Part shown: positions 1 through 12,832 of the stretch, piece after piece | Position numbering within the stretch: position 1 is the stretch's first letter | How the letters are laid out: the number at the start of each line of letters is the position of its first letter | Position numbers and translations under genes: made by a program | Origin: Ruminococcus hominis | GTDB taxonomy: Bacteria; Bacillota; Clostridia; Lachnospirales; Lachnospiraceae | Assembly (NCBI RefSeq): GCF_014287355.1 | Contig: NZ_JACOPE010000001.1 | Location: forward strand, 2,356,001 to 2,420,000 | Reading direction: 5' to 3' | Length of the DNA: 64,000 bases | The notes under the pieces: model-generated | What the model was told of the DNA's origin: nothing | The model's database searches: none | Seen by the model: the letters and a program-made list of their open reading frames with translations, nothing else

Positions 1-65
1 TCAGAAAAAAAGTTTTACAGCAAAATTTCATGTACAATTTTTGTTCTTAACTCTTCTGATTACAA

Positions 66-113
66 AAAAGCAAATGATCCGAACGCTTTTCGCATCCAGA
101 CCATTTGCTTTTA
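66..113. terminator. Bidirectional hairpin terminator
   Basis: An inverted repeat pairs AAAGCAAATG with CATTTGCTTT around a partly paired loop, with A- and T-rich flanks on the two sides. It lies just beyond the end of the leftward permease gene and could also end a rightward transcript entering from outside the window. Confidence 0.6.
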
Positions 114-119
114 TTCTTT

Positions 120-177
120 TCAAGTCGAAAAGCTACTCACCACCTGAAAGAGGCGGGAGTCTTCTCGACTGAGATAA
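120..177. repeat. Deletion derivative of the structured type-A repeat
   Basis: It begins with the same CAAGTCGAA as the full copies and jumps straight to their right-hand part (CTACTCACCACCTGAAAG through TCGACTGAGATA), so about 120 internal bases are missing. It sits between the terminator and the 3' end of the permease gene. See the copies at 6253, 12395 and 14172. Confidence 0.75.
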
Positions 178-184
178 AAACTTT

Positions 185-1594
185 TTATTCTTCTGTTTCC
201 CCTGTATGTTTCGGCAAGAACAAGCTGAGAAGTAATGATACCACAAATACTCCTGCAACTGCATTTCCATTAAAGATATCACCTACTGCTGCCGGGAATG
301 CAGCAAAGAAGTTTCCATCTGTCTGAGTTAAACCAACACCAACACAGAATGCAAGTGATACAATGATCATTGTTCTGTTGTTGAATTCACAATCCTTCAT
401 CATCTTCACACCTTCATACATGATAGATCCGAACATCATAACTGTACATCCGCCAAGTACTGCCTGTGGAAGTGAGTTAAAGAATGCTCCAAGTGGTGGG
501 AATAATGATGCTAAAATCAAAATAATTGCTCCCATTAAGATTGTAAAACGGTTAATAACGCCTGTCATTGTTACCAATCCGACATTCTGGCTGAAAGATG
601 TAAGCGGAAGACATCCAAAGCATCCTGAAATCGCACTTGAAAATCCATCAACTGCAAGAGACCCCTGCAATTCTTCCATTTTTAAATCTCTGTCCAATGC
701 ACCTTTTGCTATTGCTGTTGTTGCACCTGTTGTCTCCGCAGCAGATACAAGGAACACGATTGCAATTGTAAAGAATGCACCAAGATTAAATACCGGCTTG
801 TGGCTTGTGAAGAACACAAGTCTTGGAATACTTACAAAACCAACCTCTTCAATTGTTTTTGCAATTCCTGAAAAGTCGATCATCGGAGCAATTCCTGTAA
901 CTGTAAAAATTGCAGATAATATGTAACCTCCAACTAATCCTACCAGAACATTCAGGTTCTTATACACACCTTTTAATAAGTAACTAGATACCAGACAAAT
1001 CAGTAATGTTACAGCTCCGATAAACAAATGGTACCATGCACCAAATGTTTCTGAGCCGCTTCCACCTCCCCATGAGTTCATTCCAACAGGAAGCAAAGAC
1101 AATCCTATTGCAACTACTACGCAGGCAGATACGATTGGTGTCAGATATTTTTTCCAATACTGTGCACTGAGTCCGACCAAACCTTCAAAAATACCACCGA
1201 GGATAACTGCTCCAACCATACCTTCATATCCAAGATCAGGATTCGTACAGATCATTAACAGGCTTCCAAGGAATGTAAAACTAACTCCCATAACGATTGG
1301 CAGTTTGGAACCGATTTTCCATATCGGATATAACTGTAAACAAGTACCTATACCCGCTACAAACATTGCACACTGCAATAATCTTGTAATCTCTACCGCA
1401 GTCAGATGATCTCCTGTCCCCCTCACAAGAGCTGCACTACATACAATCAATACAGGGGCTAAGTTCGATACAAACATAGCCAATACATGCTGCAATCCAA
1501 ACGGAATTGCTTTATTAAGTGGAACTCGTCCGTTTAACTTGTAAATATTCTCTTCACTTACTGTGGTGATATTTTCCTCTTTATTAACTTTCAT
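185..1594 (-). CDS. NCS2-family xanthine/purine permease
   Basis: A 469-residue polytopic membrane protein of the nucleobase:cation symporter-2 family, which imports xanthine or uric acid with protons or sodium. Visible family marks are the Gln-His pair in the first membrane segment (GLQHVLAMF), AAETTGATTA near residue 290 and the signature FSQNVGLVTMTGV near residue 340. The QN pair is typical of xanthine- rather than uracil-type carriers. It starts 32 bp after the iron-sulfur subunit gene of a xanthine dehydrogenase-like enzyme and is the last gene of that operon, so it probably supplies the substrate. The exact purine cannot be read from the sequence. Confidence 0.88.
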   Translation of the reverse strand: MKVNKEENITTVSEENIYKLNGRVPLNKAIPFGLQHVLAMFVSNLAPVLIVCSAALVRGTGDHLTAVEITRLLQCAMFVAGIGTCLQLYPIWKIGSKLPIVMGVSFTFLGSLLMICTNPDLGYEGMVGAVILGGIFEGLVGLSAQYWKKYLTPIVSACVVVAIGLSLLPVGMNSWGGGSGSETFGAWYHLFIGAVTLLICLVSSYLLKGVYKNLNVLVGLVGGYILSAIFTVTGIAPMIDFSGIAKTIEEVGFVSIPRLVFFTSHKPVFNLGAFFTIAIVFLVSAAETTGATTAIAKGALDRDLKMEELQGSLAVDGFSSAISGCFGCLPLTSFSQNVGLVTMTGVINRFTILMGAIILILASLFPPLGAFFNSLPQAVLGGCTVMMFGSIMYEGVKMMKDCEFNNRTMIIVSLAFCVGVGLTQTDGNFFAAFPAAVGDIFNGNAVAGVFVVSLLLSLFLPKHTGETEE

Positions 1595-1626
1595 ACCAAA
1601 TACCTTTTTCTTTCATAAACTTTTTT

Positions 1627-2133
1627 CTAAATTGCATCCGCCTCTTCATTTTTTCCTAGTCTTCGCAGCATTGTCTTCTTCACCGCTCTTAATATATTCT
1701 CATATCCTGTACACCTGCACAAGTGTCCTGACATTAATTTTCGTATTTCATCATCAGAAAACTCTCTTTTTGCATTCAAAATTTCAGTTGCACTCATAAT
1801 ACATCCCGGTGTACAGAACCCACACTGCACAGCTGCTTCATCTATAAATGCCTGCTGGATGTCAGATAATTCGCCATTCGGTCCTGCAAGTCCTTCCAAT
1901 GTAAGAATTTCTTTTCCTTCAGCCCAAACTGCCAGATAAATGCAAGAGTTAAAGCATTCGCCGTCAATAATAACATTACACGCTCCGCATTCCCCTACTT
2001 CACATCCTTTTTTTACACTGGTCATTCGAAAATCATCTCGAAGTACGTCCGTAAGCGAAGCACGGACATCGATCATCTTCTCAACTTTCTTTCCATTGAT
2101 CGTACAAGAAAGTAATTTATACTGCTTACTCAT
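1627..2133 (-). CDS. xdhC: Xanthine dehydrogenase-type 2Fe-2S subunit
   Basis: This 168-residue small subunit of a molybdenum hydroxylase relays electrons from the molybdenum centre to FAD. The N-terminal plant-type ferredoxin fold shows GCEVGECGACN and a fourth Cys in FNSC. The C-terminal helical domain carries the second cluster as QCGFCTPG and GHLCRCTGY. All eight cysteines are present and the length is normal. It overlaps the FAD subunit gene by 8 bp, indicating translational coupling. Family membership is clear; xanthine as substrate is inferred from the linked permease. Confidence 0.92.
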   Translation of the reverse strand: MSKQYKLLSCTINGKKVEKMIDVRASLTDVLRDDFRMTSVKKGCEVGECGACNVIIDGECFNSCIYLAVWAEGKEILTLEGLAGPNGELSDIQQAFIDEAAVQCGFCTPGCIMSATEILNAKREFSDDEIRKLMSGHLCRCTGYENILRAVKKTMLRRLGKNEEADAI

Positions 2134-3019
2134 CTATTTCACCTCCTGCCAGTCGAATTGATTCTGTCAACGCTCTCTTAGCAAGAACAACTGCGATATG
2201 CTGACGGAAATCCTTAGCAGCTCTCCAGCTGTCTCGTGGATTAATGTCTTCTAATACAGCTTTTGCAAATTCTTCAACAACTTCTTTTGTTACTGGTTTT
2301 CCCTTTGCAACCTGCTCTGCTGATGGTGCTCTCATTGGCACCGGACCCGCAACACCATATGCAATTCTGACATCCTCAATTGTTTTTTTATCTTCGGACA
2401 GTTTTACATTAACCGAACAACCTGTAGTTGCAATATCCATGGCATTTCTCATAGCATATTTAATATAATGTCCATAATAACCTTCATATGATTCTTTCGG
2501 TATAATAATTGCTGTCTGAATTTCTGCTGGTTTCAGGTCTACAACTCCTGCTTTTATGTAAAAATCTTTAATCGGTATTCTACGTACACCTTCCGGTCCT
2601 GTTATTTCTACCACAGCATCCCATGCATGAAGTGTCGATGCTGAATCCGCAGAAGTTACACCATTACATGTATTTCCACCGATTGTTCCTATATTTCGGA
2701 TTTGTGGTCCTCCTACCATATCAACTGCTTCCCCAAGTACATTGATATGTTTCTGAATAATCGGATCTTTTGTAATATGTGAAAAGCTGGTAAGCGAACC
2801 GATACGGATTGCATCGTCCTCTTCGTATGAAACTCCTCTCATTTCATCGATCATATAAATGCTGACCAGTTCTTTTCCTGCTCTTTTTCCTTCTCTCATC
2901 TGCACAAGTACATCGCTTCCCCCTGCAATGATCTGTGCTTCTGGATGTTCCTGTAAAAGTCTGATCGCCTCTTCTACATTTTCTGCTTCATATAACGCTT
3001 TAATATCGTACATAATCAT
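2126..3019 (-). CDS. xdhB: Xanthine dehydrogenase-type FAD-binding subunit
   Basis: A 297-residue CO-dehydrogenase-flavoprotein-type subunit that binds FAD and passes electrons to NAD or another acceptor. The FAD motifs IIAGGSDVLV (near residue 31) and IRNIGTIGGNTCNG (near residue 107) are present, followed by the usual C-terminal domain (IAYGVAGPVPMRAP, then DSWRAAKDFRQH). Its ATG overlaps the stop of xdhA and its end overlaps xdhC, so the three subunits are translationally coupled. Confidence 0.92.
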   Translation of the reverse strand: MIMYDIKALYEAENVEEAIRLLQEHPEAQIIAGGSDVLVQMREGKRAGKELVSIYMIDEMRGVSYEEDDAIRIGSLTSFSHITKDPIIQKHINVLGEAVDMVGGPQIRNIGTIGGNTCNGVTSADSASTLHAWDAVVEITGPEGVRRIPIKDFYIKAGVVDLKPAEIQTAIIIPKESYEGYYGHYIKYAMRNAMDIATTGCSVNVKLSEDKKTIEDVRIAYGVAGPVPMRAPSAEQVAKGKPVTKEVVEEFAKAVLEDINPRDSWRAAKDFRQHIAVVLAKRALTESIRLAGGEIDE

Positions 3020-5313
3020 TCGCCCCCTTCTATCATATGTTCTTCTTTTAATTTACGGAAGAGATTATGTGGATTTACCGGTGCATCATTTACAAATACG
3101 CCTGTTGCATGGTATACCGCATTACGGATTGCCGGTGCAATAGAACATGTAGGCGGCTCTCCTAATGATTTTGTTCCAAATGCACTTGTAGGCTCTGGAT
3201 TTTCAACAAAATATGCTCGTAAATTTGGATGATCCATAAATGTTGATAATTTATAATCCAATAAGTTATTATTCAATGCTCTTCCTGTCTTTGGATCAAA
3301 CAACAGTTTTTCTGACAATCCAAAGCCAATTCCCATACTCATACCACCATGTACCTGTGCCTCAGCCAATGCAGGGTTGATAAGTGTTCCTGCATCATGT
3401 ACATTTACCAGGTCAAGCAATTTAACCTTGCACATTGGGATATCTACTTCTACTTCTGCAAATGTACATCCAAATGAATATGCATTGGATTTAATCTGTG
3501 CTGTACTCTCTGCTGACAGATGCTGACTGTGATTTAAGCTATACAAAGCTTCTGTTGATAATTCTCCTAAAGACATCAGTTCTCTTTTGTCTGTCACACG
3601 TACAATCTTACCATCAATAATATCTAAGTTATATTCCGGCATACGTGTCAACTCATGTGCATATTTCAAAATGTGTTCTTTCAAAAGTGATGCTGTCTGA
3701 CGAATTGCAAATCCTGCTGTATATGTCTGACGTGATGCATAAGCTCCTGTTCCAAATGGAGTTATATCTGTGTCCTGACATGAAACAACGTGTACCATGT
3801 CCATTGGAACTCCAAGCACATCTGCTGTCATCTGAGCGTATGCTGTATCAGCACCCTGTCCGATCTCAGTTTCTCCAAGCTGTACCTGAAGGGAACCATC
3901 CTGGTTAAGTACCATTCTACAAGAAGAAGTTTCCAGAGATATCGGCCATACTGCTGTGTTGTACCAGAATACTGCCATTCCTACTCCTCTTCTTACATCA
4001 CCAGTCTGATTCTTATATTCTTCGTATTTTCTCTTGAAATCTGTAGCTTCCATACCCTTATCAATACACTGATTAAATGTATCAGAATACAATTCATTTT
4101 TAGAAAATGCATCTACAAATCCAACCGGCATCAGATTTTTACGTCTGAATTCTATTGGATCCATATTCAATTTCGCTGCTACTTCCTCTGTGTGACATTC
4201 CACTGCCCACATTGCCTGTGGAATTCCGTAACCACGCATAGCACCTGCTACTGATTTGTTTGTAAATACAGTATAGGCGTCTGCCTCTACATTGTCACAT
4301 GGATAAAGCTGTGGAAATGCTCCGACTCCTTTGGCGCAAATACTATGTCCATGAGATGCATATGCACCCTGATCAGAAAATGCTTCCAGCTTACGTGCCG
4401 CAAACGTTCCGTCCGGTCTTACCCATGAAACAATGTGGCTATGAATTGCATGACGTACACGAGTTGATACGAAAGTTTCTTCTCTTGGAACATCTAATTT
4501 TACTAAATGACCGCCAACCTGCAAACATAACCATGCACACAATGGCTCGTACAATACATCCTGTTTGTTACCAAATCCACCGCCAATATATGGTTTGATA
4601 ATACGGATCTTACCCCAGTCTATTCCTAATGCCTGACCACAGACACGACGAACGATATGTGGAATCTGTGTTGAGCTAACAATTTTGATTCGATCAGCTT
4701 CCTTCTCAGCATAACAAATAAAGTTTTCAATATGACAATGCTGTACCGTTGGTGTGCTATACCATCCCTCTACTTTGATCAAACCAGGTTCTTTGATTGC
4801 TTCCTCATAATTTCCTTTACGGATTGTTGTATGTTTTAAAATATTATTCGGATAGTTCTCATGTAACTGTGGTGCTCCATCCTTCATTGCTTCATGAACG
4901 TCCAGTACAAATGGATATTCTTCATATTCTACTTTAATAACACGAAGTGCCTGTGCTGCTGAAACTTCATCTTCTGCAATAACTGCTGCTATATCATCCC
5001 CATAAAATCTTACCCTGTCTGTTAACACCAATCTGTCCGCTACATCCTGATGCGATTCATCCGTTGACCATGGATGTCCGGCTGTCGGGAAATAATGTTT
5101 TTCTTTTAAATCAAAACATGTACAGACCTTTACTACTCCCGGAATTTTTTCAGCCTCTGTTGTATCAATAGAAATAACCTTTCCATTTGCAATTGTTGAA
5201 TGCAAAATACGTGCAACATACGCACCTTTGTCACACAAATCGTCCGTATATCGTGTACGTCCGATTACTTTATCATATGCATCGACACGAGTTACTTTTT
5301 TACCTACATACAT
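3016..5313 (-). CDS. xdhA: Xanthine dehydrogenase-type molybdopterin subunit
   Basis: A 765-residue catalytic subunit that carries molybdenum-cytosine (or -guanine) dinucleotide and hydroxylates the purine ring. Recognisable motifs are IGGGFGNKQDVLYEP, GAMRGYGIPQ, GQGADTAYAQ and the C-terminal GTKSLGEPP with the base-catalyst Glu. Length and motif spacing resemble E. coli XdhA. A good ribosome-binding site (GGGAGG) precedes the ATG. No molybdopterin-insertion factor (XdhC-like chaperone or MocA) is in the window. Related purine or nicotinate hydroxylases share this fold, so the substrate assignment rests on the adjacent permease. Confidence 0.9.
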   Translation of the reverse strand: MYVGKKVTRVDAYDKVIGRTRYTDDLCDKGAYVARILHSTIANGKVISIDTTEAEKIPGVVKVCTCFDLKEKHYFPTAGHPWSTDESHQDVADRLVLTDRVRFYGDDIAAVIAEDEVSAAQALRVIKVEYEEYPFVLDVHEAMKDGAPQLHENYPNNILKHTTIRKGNYEEAIKEPGLIKVEGWYSTPTVQHCHIENFICYAEKEADRIKIVSSTQIPHIVRRVCGQALGIDWGKIRIIKPYIGGGFGNKQDVLYEPLCAWLCLQVGGHLVKLDVPREETFVSTRVRHAIHSHIVSWVRPDGTFAARKLEAFSDQGAYASHGHSICAKGVGAFPQLYPCDNVEADAYTVFTNKSVAGAMRGYGIPQAMWAVECHTEEVAAKLNMDPIEFRRKNLMPVGFVDAFSKNELYSDTFNQCIDKGMEATDFKRKYEEYKNQTGDVRRGVGMAVFWYNTAVWPISLETSSCRMVLNQDGSLQVQLGETEIGQGADTAYAQMTADVLGVPMDMVHVVSCQDTDITPFGTGAYASRQTYTAGFAIRQTASLLKEHILKYAHELTRMPEYNLDIIDGKIVRVTDKRELMSLGELSTEALYSLNHSQHLSAESTAQIKSNAYSFGCTFAEVEVDIPMCKVKLLDLVNVHDAGTLINPALAEAQVHGGMSMGIGFGLSEKLLFDPKTGRALNNNLLDYKLSTFMDHPNLRAYFVENPEPTSAFGTKSLGEPPTCSIAPAIRNAVYHATGVFVNDAPVNPHNLFRKLKEEHMIEGGE

Positions 5314-5363
5314 TTTTCTTCCTCCCTTTTATCCTTTTATTTTTACCGCACTCTACGATGTGT

Positions 5364-6077
5364 TTAAAAAACATTTTCTCCGTTAACATAATATTCAAGT
5401 TCTTTTTTCATAATCATATATTGCGATTTCGTAATGACTATCTTGCCCTTGTTCAATTGTATTAGATTTACTTCTTCTAATTTCTTAATATTACGGTTTA
5501 ATGTCTTCATAGATATGCCAACTTCTTCCGAGATTCTTGTTCTTGTCTGTTTTAATTCAAGTTTTTCCGGTAATGGCTGCTTTTGTTCATATTTTCGAAC
5601 TAAATGTACCATCAACCGGTCTTTTCCTTCCATAAACAAATACCTTCTTGCCTCTGCAGTCTGCATAACTAACCGCTTCATATTTTCCTGTGTCCGCATA
5701 TATAATGCATCTACATCCATATGCATCCATTCCATATAATATACACAAGGAATTGCAAGCAATCGACACTTTGTAGATGATAAAATGTCAATTCTATAAT
5801 TATCCATTCCTGCAAAACACTCGATTTCTCCAAAGAAATCTCCCGGTCCAAAATCTTTAAAGTAATAAGACTTCTCATTCATCGGCCATTCTATTCCGGT
5901 TACTTTACCAGATAAAACGATATATATATATTTACACTCTTCTCCAGCTTTAATAAATGTCTGATCAGCTTCTATTTCCACAACTGACATATAATACTTT
6001 ACTTCTTCCGTACAATTACGAAAAAGAATATTCATGTATTCTCGTTTTTTGGATGGTAACCCCTTAAAAATTTCCAC
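5364..6077 (-). CDS. Crp/Fnr-family transcriptional regulator
   Basis: A 237-residue regulator with an N-terminal cyclic-nucleotide-binding-type jelly roll (FGPGDFFGEIECF near residue 95) and a C-terminal winged helix (TRTRISEEVGISMKTLNRNIKKLEE cut at residues ~180-205). It starts with GTG after AAAGGAGG with 9-nt spacing. It is the first gene before xdhA, 50 bp upstream, so it probably controls the purine hydroxylase operon in cis. No Fe-S cysteine cluster of the FNR type is evident. The effector is unknown. A GTCAAGTGAC palindrome at about 6130 in its upstream region is a possible operator. Confidence 0.85.
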   Translation of the reverse strand: MEIFKGLPSKKREYMNILFRNCTEEVKYYMSVVEIEADQTFIKAGEECKYIYIVLSGKVTGIEWPMNEKSYYFKDFGPGDFFGEIECFAGMDNYRIDILSSTKCRLLAIPCVYYMEWMHMDVDALYMRTQENMKRLVMQTAEARRYLFMEGKDRLMVHLVRKYEQKQPLPEKLELKQTRTRISEEVGISMKTLNRNIKKLEEVNLIQLNKGKIVITKSQYMIMKKELEYYVNGENVF

Positions 6078-6252
6078 GTTTTGGTCCTCCTTTTGATATA
6101 TTATATTTTGAAATGAAATGTCTTTAAAAGGTCAAGTGACTACTTTTCTTTGCCTTTTTTATTTCTGGCGAAATATACAATTTTGCACGATTAATATAGC
6201 TTTATTATAATCTTTTTTAGTACTTTTTACTATAATTAATTTTTCAGATAAC

Positions 6253-6432
6253 TCAAGTCGAACGTCCGTGAGACTTGGCGCGTGATTCTGGTCAGCGAAG
6301 CTGACATATTCCTATCAGAATCACTGCGCATCCCCGCGGAGCGTTTATCTCAGTCGGAGATTGGACTCCCACTGAGACAAATTTGCTATTACTCACCACC
6401 TGAAAGAAGTGGGAGTCTTCTCGACTGAGATA
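6253..6432. repeat. Structured intergenic repeat, type A, copy 1
   Basis: A 180-bp element with nested inverted repeats. Hairpin 1 pairs CAAGTC (6254-6259) with GACTTG (6272-6277). Hairpin 2 pairs GTGATTCTG (6282-6290) with CAGAATCAC (6316-6324) and encloses GTCAGC/GCTGAC. Hairpin 3 pairs CTCAGT (6349-6354) with ACTGAG (6371-6376). The terminal GACTGAGATA (6423-6432) can instead pair with TATCTCAGTC (6346-6355). It sits between the rRNA operon 1 terminator and the crp-like promoter region. No ORF is conserved across copies. Confidence 0.85.
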
Positions 6433-6473
6433 ATATTTAAGTTGTATAAAGCAATCTGCCATATTTTGAGAAC

Positions 6474-6511
6474 AAAAAAACACGTTCAAGAATTACTCTT
6501 AAACGTGTTAC
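6474..6511 (-). terminator. rRNA operon 1 terminator
   Basis: Read leftward, AACACGTTTAAGA pairs with TCTTGAACGTGTT and is followed by a run of T. It lies about 85 bp beyond the 23S 3' end. Confidence 0.85.
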
Positions 6512-6533
6512 TGATTCTTTTTATTTGGTTTTT

Positions 6534-6557
6534 GTACCTTCAAAACTGCATACAAAG
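6534..6557 (-). other. 23S processing stem, 3' arm (operon 1)
   Basis: These 24 bases are nearly the exact complement of 9651-9674 upstream of the 23S gene (two mismatches). The two arms would pair around the whole 23S rRNA and form the usual RNase III processing stem. Confidence 0.7.
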
Positions 6558-6593
6558 TTTTTTCATCCATCTTGTTCTCCTATCACCTGTTCT

Positions 6594-9483
<2,890 letters not shown>

Positions 9484-9996
9484 AACAGACAAGAAACACG
9501 GGTTGGTTTCTCATCGACACATACTAGCGTGTATGCGTTGGTAATAGGTCAATTTCTTTTAAGTCTGTTTTCTTCAGACTTCAGTTAATGTTTGTTAACA
9601 TTACCTCGGATGTCTTGATTAGATATTTTTTAATCTTATCATCTATATTTCTTTGTATGCAATTTTCAAGGTACATAAAGATGCGAGCGTATCGAAAACA
9701 ATTATGTGTGACAAGCTCGCTTGTCTAAGCATAAATGCTTTTCGATGCATTGGCATGTAATGCCATGAGCGATAAGACCTCTGATCTTAGAGCTTCGCAT
9801 CTATTCATTTTTCTGACTGACATTTATCAGTCATTAGAAAACTGAAATCTCTTTCAACTCTCTAATCACTGGTAAAACCAGTTATTCAAACAGCACTGCC
9901 CTGCTGATGGGGTTGGCGTTGATAAGTTGTTGCTCATCCTTGCCTGTATCTATATTGAATTCTTTCGACGGCGGTTCCGTCTTTTTTCTTTATAGA
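9484..9996 (-). other. 5S-23S spacer of rRNA operon 1
   Basis: A 513-bp spacer without a tRNA gene. It contains the 5' arm of the 23S processing stem (9651-9674) and a compact multi-stem region (about 9680-9805) closed by GATGCGAGC with GCTTCGCATC and enclosing GACAAGC/GCTTGTC, GGCAT/ATGCC and other short stems. Confidence 0.7.
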
Positions 9997-10112
9997 TTTG
10001 GCGGCCACCTACTCTCCCACACCGTCTCCAGTGCAGTACCATCGGCCGTTTAGGTCTTAACCATCGTGTTCGGGATGGGAACGGGTGTTACCCCTAAACG
10101 CATCGCCACCAA
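9997..10112 (-). rRNA. 5S ribosomal RNA (operon 1)
   Basis: About 116 nt, recognised by the complements of GGTGGCGATGCGTTTAGGGG and CCGAACACGATGGTTAAG and the closing GGCCGCCAAA. It lies between the 16S and 23S genes instead of after 23S. It has two base differences from the operon 2 copy. Confidence 0.95.
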
Positions 10113-10136
10113 AAGGTTCCATTATCAAGTTGTTTC

Positions 10137-10159
10137 TTGATAACTAAACAATAGACAAC
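10137..10159 (-). other. 16S processing stem, 3' arm (operon 1)
   Basis: These 23 bases are a perfect complement of 11927-11949 on the other side of the 16S gene, consistent with the pre-16S processing stem. Confidence 0.75.
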
Positions 10160-10207
10160 GATTCTTTACTTCTTCTCCCATCTGTTTGATGTTTGAAGTT
10201 ATTTCTT

Positions 10208-11747
<1,540 letters not shown>

Positions 11748-11989
11748 GTGTTTGTTCTAGTCAAGATTAACTCTAGCTAATCTATCCTTTTACTGTTGTT
11801 TTGGCATTGAACACTTAATGAGGTTTTTCACGAATTTAGTGTGAAAGCCGTTCGGCTCAATACCGAACCTCATTTGTATTCATCCGTTCTTAAAAAATTT
11901 TCTCTTAAAGAAATTTTCAAGGATCTGTTGTCTATTGTTTAGTTATCAATGTTCTTTATTTTGTTGTCGTCTCAAGCGACAGCTTTAAT
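11748..11989 (-). other. rRNA operon 1 leader
   Basis: The transcribed leader between promoter P1 and the 16S gene. It contains the 5' arm of the 16S processing stem (11927-11949) and a palindromic GAGGTTCGGTATTGAGCCG-type region near 11840-11875. No ORF is supported. Confidence 0.65.
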
Positions 11990-12018
11990 AGATTATCACA
12001 TCTTTTGTCGTTTGTCAA
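11990..12018 (-). promoter_or_regulatory. rRNA operon 1 promoter P1
   Basis: Read leftward: TTGACA (complement 12013-12018), a 17-bp spacer, then TAATCT (complement 11990-11995). It is the promoter nearest the 16S gene and is conserved at operon 2. Confidence 0.85.
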
Positions 12019-12085
12019 CAACTTTTTTATTTTTTCTGTTTCGCTTTTGTAATTTTATCAATCACTTTCAAGCGACAGCTTGTTC

Positions 12086-12115
12086 ACTTTATCACATCCG
12101 ACAACCTTTTGTCAA
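12086..12115 (-). promoter_or_regulatory. rRNA operon 1 promoter P2
   Basis: TTGACA (complement 12110-12115), an 18-bp spacer, then TAAAGT (complement 12086-12091). This promoter is absent from operon 2. Confidence 0.7.
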
Positions 12116-12224
12116 GAACTTTTTTCAAGTTTTTTCTTTGCATTTTTCATCTTACACTTTCCATATCCCGCCAGGGCTGTCCGGTGTTTTCAATTTTGCA
12201 TCGGTTGTCTTAGCGACGAAGATT

Positions 12225-12253
12225 ATCTTATCATCTCGTTTTTGAATTGTCAA
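12225..12253 (-). promoter_or_regulatory. rRNA operon 1 promoter P3
   Basis: TTGACA (complement 12248-12253), a 17-bp spacer, then TAAGAT (complement 12225-12230). It corresponds to the distal promoter of operon 2 at 42968-42996. Confidence 0.8.
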
Positions 12254-12394
12254 CGTTTTTCTTGTTTTTTATTTATTTCGCACAATTCAGACAATTTACT
12301 CTGTTTACTAATACTGTATACAAAATATCTTTTTTCTACTTCCACGTACACCAAACATATTATTATCCTAAAAAACTATTACTATTCACAATAT

Positions 12395-12573
12395 TCAAGT
12401 CGAACGTCCGTGAGACTTGGCGCGTGATTCTGGTCAGCAAAGCTGACATATTCCTATCAGAATCACTGCGCATCCTCGCGGAGCGTTTATCTCAGTCGGA
12501 GATTGGACTCCCACTGAGACAAATTTGCTATTACTCACCACCTAAAGAGGTGGGAGTCTTCTCGACTGAGATA
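12395..12573. repeat. Structured intergenic repeat, type A, copy 2
   Basis: A near-identical copy of the 6253 element in the same orientation. It differs by a few substitutions and by a shorter ACCTAAAGAGGT loop in the fourth hairpin. It lies between rRNA promoter P3 and the terminator downstream of trxA. Confidence 0.85.
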
Positions 12574-12574
12574 A

Positions 12575-12633
12575 AAAACCTTTCTTTGTCTGATTATACC
12601 TGTTTGATATACTACCGACAACGAAAGGCTTTT
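12575..12633 (-). terminator. Probable trxA transcript terminator
   Basis: Read leftward, CCTTTCGTTGTC pairs with GACAAAGAAAGG and is followed by TTTTTT. It is the first T-tailed hairpin downstream of trxA; the type-B repeat would be within the transcript. Confidence 0.6.
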
Positions 12634-12646
12634 CTTCTATAATATT

Positions 12647-12773
12647 CAAGAATGCCTCGGCATTCTTGCTGCGAGGTGCGCGTCATGCAATTGCATGACA
12701 TACTTCTACTGCGCACCTCTGCAATCCTGCCGGAGGCTATATCAGCTGGGGGGATTGACTCCCAGCTGATATA
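12647..12773. repeat. Structured intergenic repeat, type B (diverged relative of type A)
   Basis: 127 bp with the same plan as type A but different stem sequences. CAAGAATGC pairs with GCATTCTTG. GAGGTGCGC (12673-12681) pairs with GCGCACCTC (12711-12719) and encloses GTCATGCA/TGCATGAC. A perfect 13-bp stem pairs 12738-12750 with 12761-12773. Unpaired parts match type A (GACATA..TTCTA after the nested hairpin, ATCCT..CGGAG before hairpin 3, GGATTG..ACTCCC in hairpin 3). Both types are preceded by T and start CAAG. Confidence 0.75.
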
Positions 12774-12832
12774 AATAAACTTTATCTCATTTCCGATAAA
12801 ATAGAATAAATCATTTTACCTATCACCAAATA

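Noticed and set aside
9484..9996. tRNA-Ile or tRNA-Ala in the rRNA spacer
   Set aside because: No cloverleaf or T-arm consensus was found in either operon's spacers; the folded region is a set of simple hairpins.
12247..12642. ORFs ending in shared residues (also 14057-14356)
   Set aside because: Their common C-terminal part is just translation of the structured type-A repeat; no ribosome-binding site.
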